From Acidobacteriota bacterium (GTDB taxonomy: Bacteria; Acidobacteriota; Vicinamibacteria; Vicinamibacterales; 2-12-FULL-66-21), in NCBI GenBank assembly GCA_013697225.1, contig JACCXG010000096.1:1-8310 (forward strand): a stretch of 8,310 nucleotides of DNA. The letters are read 5' to 3'. Position numbers and translations under genes: made by a program. Below the pieces are notes generated by a model. It worked only from the letters and a program-made list of their open reading frames with translations. It did no database searches and was not told the DNA's origin. Below are positions 5,578 through 8,310 of the stretch, piece after piece. Position 1 is the stretch's first letter. Every line of letters begins with the position of its first letter.

Positions 5578-5672
5578 ACCCGGGCTCTCGTGGCCCTCCG
5601 TGTCTCTGTGCCTCCGTGGTGTGCACTTCTCCGTGAACTCCGCCCCCTCCGTCAACCAGACAGCGAGAACTG

Positions 5673-7182
<1,510 letters not shown>

Positions 7183-7193
<11 letters not shown>

Positions 7194-8310
7194 GCTGTTC
7201 GTCGCGCTCCGCTACCTCCTGGCGAGACGGCGCCAGGCGTTCATCTCCTTGATCTCGCTGATCTCCGTCCTTGGCGTCGGGGTCGGGGTGATGGCGCTCC
7301 TCGTGGCCCTGGCGCTCATGACCGGCCTTCAGGCGGAGCTGCGCGACCGCATTGTCGGATCCGCGGCGCACATCTACGTCTTCAAGGTGTCGGGGATGGA
7401 GCAGCCCTACGAGGAGATGGAGAGGCTGCTGAAGGTGCCGCGGGTCCAGGGAGCTGCCCCCGTCCTCATCGGAAAGGGGATGATCCGGAGCGACAACGGC
7501 GAGGCGTTCATCGATATCAAAGGCATCGACCCGGAACGAGAGAAGACCGTCACGCAGCTCCAGCACTCCATGCGGACGGGCTCCATCGACGCGCTTCAGA
7601 GGAGCGCTGGCGACGAGCTGCCCGGCATTCTGGTGGGAACGGATCTCGCCCGGGTGCTGGACGTGACCGTCGGAGACCGCATCCGGCTGTTCAGCGGCCG
7701 CGGCGATATCACCCCCATGATGCCCGTGTTCCGCCCGACGACATTCGAGGTGGTGGGGATCTTCGCGCTCGGTCTGTTCGAATTCGATTCCTCGTACGGC
7801 TTCATCCAACTCGACGTGGCGCAGCGGCTGATGCCCGATCAGTCCGCATATGTCGAGTTGCGGATCGACGACATGTTCCGGGTGGAGGAGGTCGTCCGCT
7901 CCATCGTGAGTACTTTCGGCGGGGAGTACGTGCCGCAGCACTGGGCCGACCTGAACAGGAGCCTGTTCTCCGCCCTGTGGCTCGAGAAGATGGCGATATC
8001 GATCACCATTGGCTTGATTGTGATGGTGGCGGCCATGAACATCATCGCGTCGCTGATCCTCCTGGTCATGGAGAAGAGCCGTGACATTGCGATCCTGAAG
8101 ACCATGGGCAGCTCGGCCGGGAGCATCCGGCGCATCTTCATGTTGCAGGGGTTGATCATCGGGCTGGTTGGCACGACAGCTGGCGCGATTGGCGGCTACG
8201 CCCTCATCTACGTCCTCGATCGTTACAGGCTCATCTCGGTGCCGATGGACGTGTACCAGATTTCCTACGTGCCGTTTACGCTGGAGCCGTGGGACTTCTT
8301 CGTGGTGGTC
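7183..8310 (+). CDS. LolC/LolE-type ABC transporter permease (3'-truncated by window edge)
   Basis: Inner-membrane permease of the lipoprotein-releasing (FtsX/MacB-like) family, which with the LolD ATPase extracts lipoproteins for transfer to the outer membrane. The ATG lies inside the end of lysS; 376 codons are visible with no stop, against roughly 400-415 for complete members, so only the last helix is missing. Residues 1-20 (ALRYLLARRRQAF) and TM1 at about 20-46 are the family's opening. The periplasmic domain at about 50-260 includes GTDLARVLDVTVGDRIRL and the phrase FEVVGIF. TM2 lies at about 267-295. It is followed by MEKSRDIAILKTMG at 296-309, the cytoplasmic coupling segment, and TM3 at about 318-345. 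LolC and LolE cannot be told apart here, and many bacteria carry a single hybrid. A lolD gene would be expected just past the right edge. Confidence 0.9.

Larger units (their letters stand above)
5449..5652. repeat. Large imperfect inverted repeat between nusB and lysS
   Basis: Arms at 5449-5506 and 5595-5652 (58 bases each) are reverse complements at 47 of 58 positions by hand alignment, with no gaps. A 19-base perfect core lies at 5471-5489 and 5612-5630 (agaagtgcac then accacggag). The 88-base centre contains further hairpins and a T6 run. The arm composition (accacggag, cctccgtg) resembles a repeat I recall seeing between genes of many soil and sediment bacteria; that is memory, not a search. 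No transposase and no convincing target duplication are seen, though CAACC occurs at 5428-5432 and again at 5653-5657, right beside the right arm. If nusB and lysS are co-transcribed, the RNA would form one long stem. Confidence 0.8.

Noticed and set aside
5428..5657. Target-site duplication around the inverted repeat (CAACC at 5428-5432 and 5653-5657)
   Set aside because: The right copy abuts the arm, but the left copy is 16 bases from its arm, and a 5-base match is easily chance. Not enough to claim an insertion event.

Overview
The window is high-GC (about two thirds G+C by eye), and every gene is on the + strand. It looks like chromosomal DNA of a free-living bacterium, most likely an Acidobacteriota (class Vicinamibacteria or a relative). 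That assignment rests on a secreted von Willebrand A protein of the type common in acidobacteria, a DUF6677-like membrane protein, and the lysS then lolC/E order; it is an inference, as no rRNA or marker tree is available.

Left part (1-1801): the 3' portion of an S-methyl-5'-thioadenosine phosphorylase gene, followed after 19 bases by a PfkB/adenosine-kinase-like sugar kinase. Together they suggest purine-nucleoside and methionine salvage.

Middle part (1902-4363): a secreted VWA-domain protein with an intact MIDAS metal site, then four small integral-membrane protein genes: DUF2085, a DUF6677-like protein, an unrecognised 57-residue two-helix protein, and VanZ-like. Each of the last three start codons overlaps the previous stop (TGATG, GTGA, TTGA), so these four are almost certainly one translationally coupled unit. 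Functions of this block are not established.

Right part (4364-8310): a 124-base gap with a plausible sigma-70 promoter and a quasi-palindrome in its spacer, then ribH (riboflavin synthesis), nusB (transcription antitermination) and lysS (lysyl-tRNA synthetase), and the start of a LolC/LolE/FtsX-type ABC permease that runs off the right edge. ribH and nusB overlap by ATGA, and lysS overlaps the permease by 11 bases.

The most unusual DNA is the 256-base gap between nusB and lysS. It holds an imperfect inverted repeat with 58-base arms around an 88-base centre that folds into further hairpins. The arms are built from a CGGAG unit recurring about every 9 bases, and that periodicity begins inside the 3' end of nusB. 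No tRNA, rRNA, CRISPR array, transposase, integrase or recognisable defence system is present.
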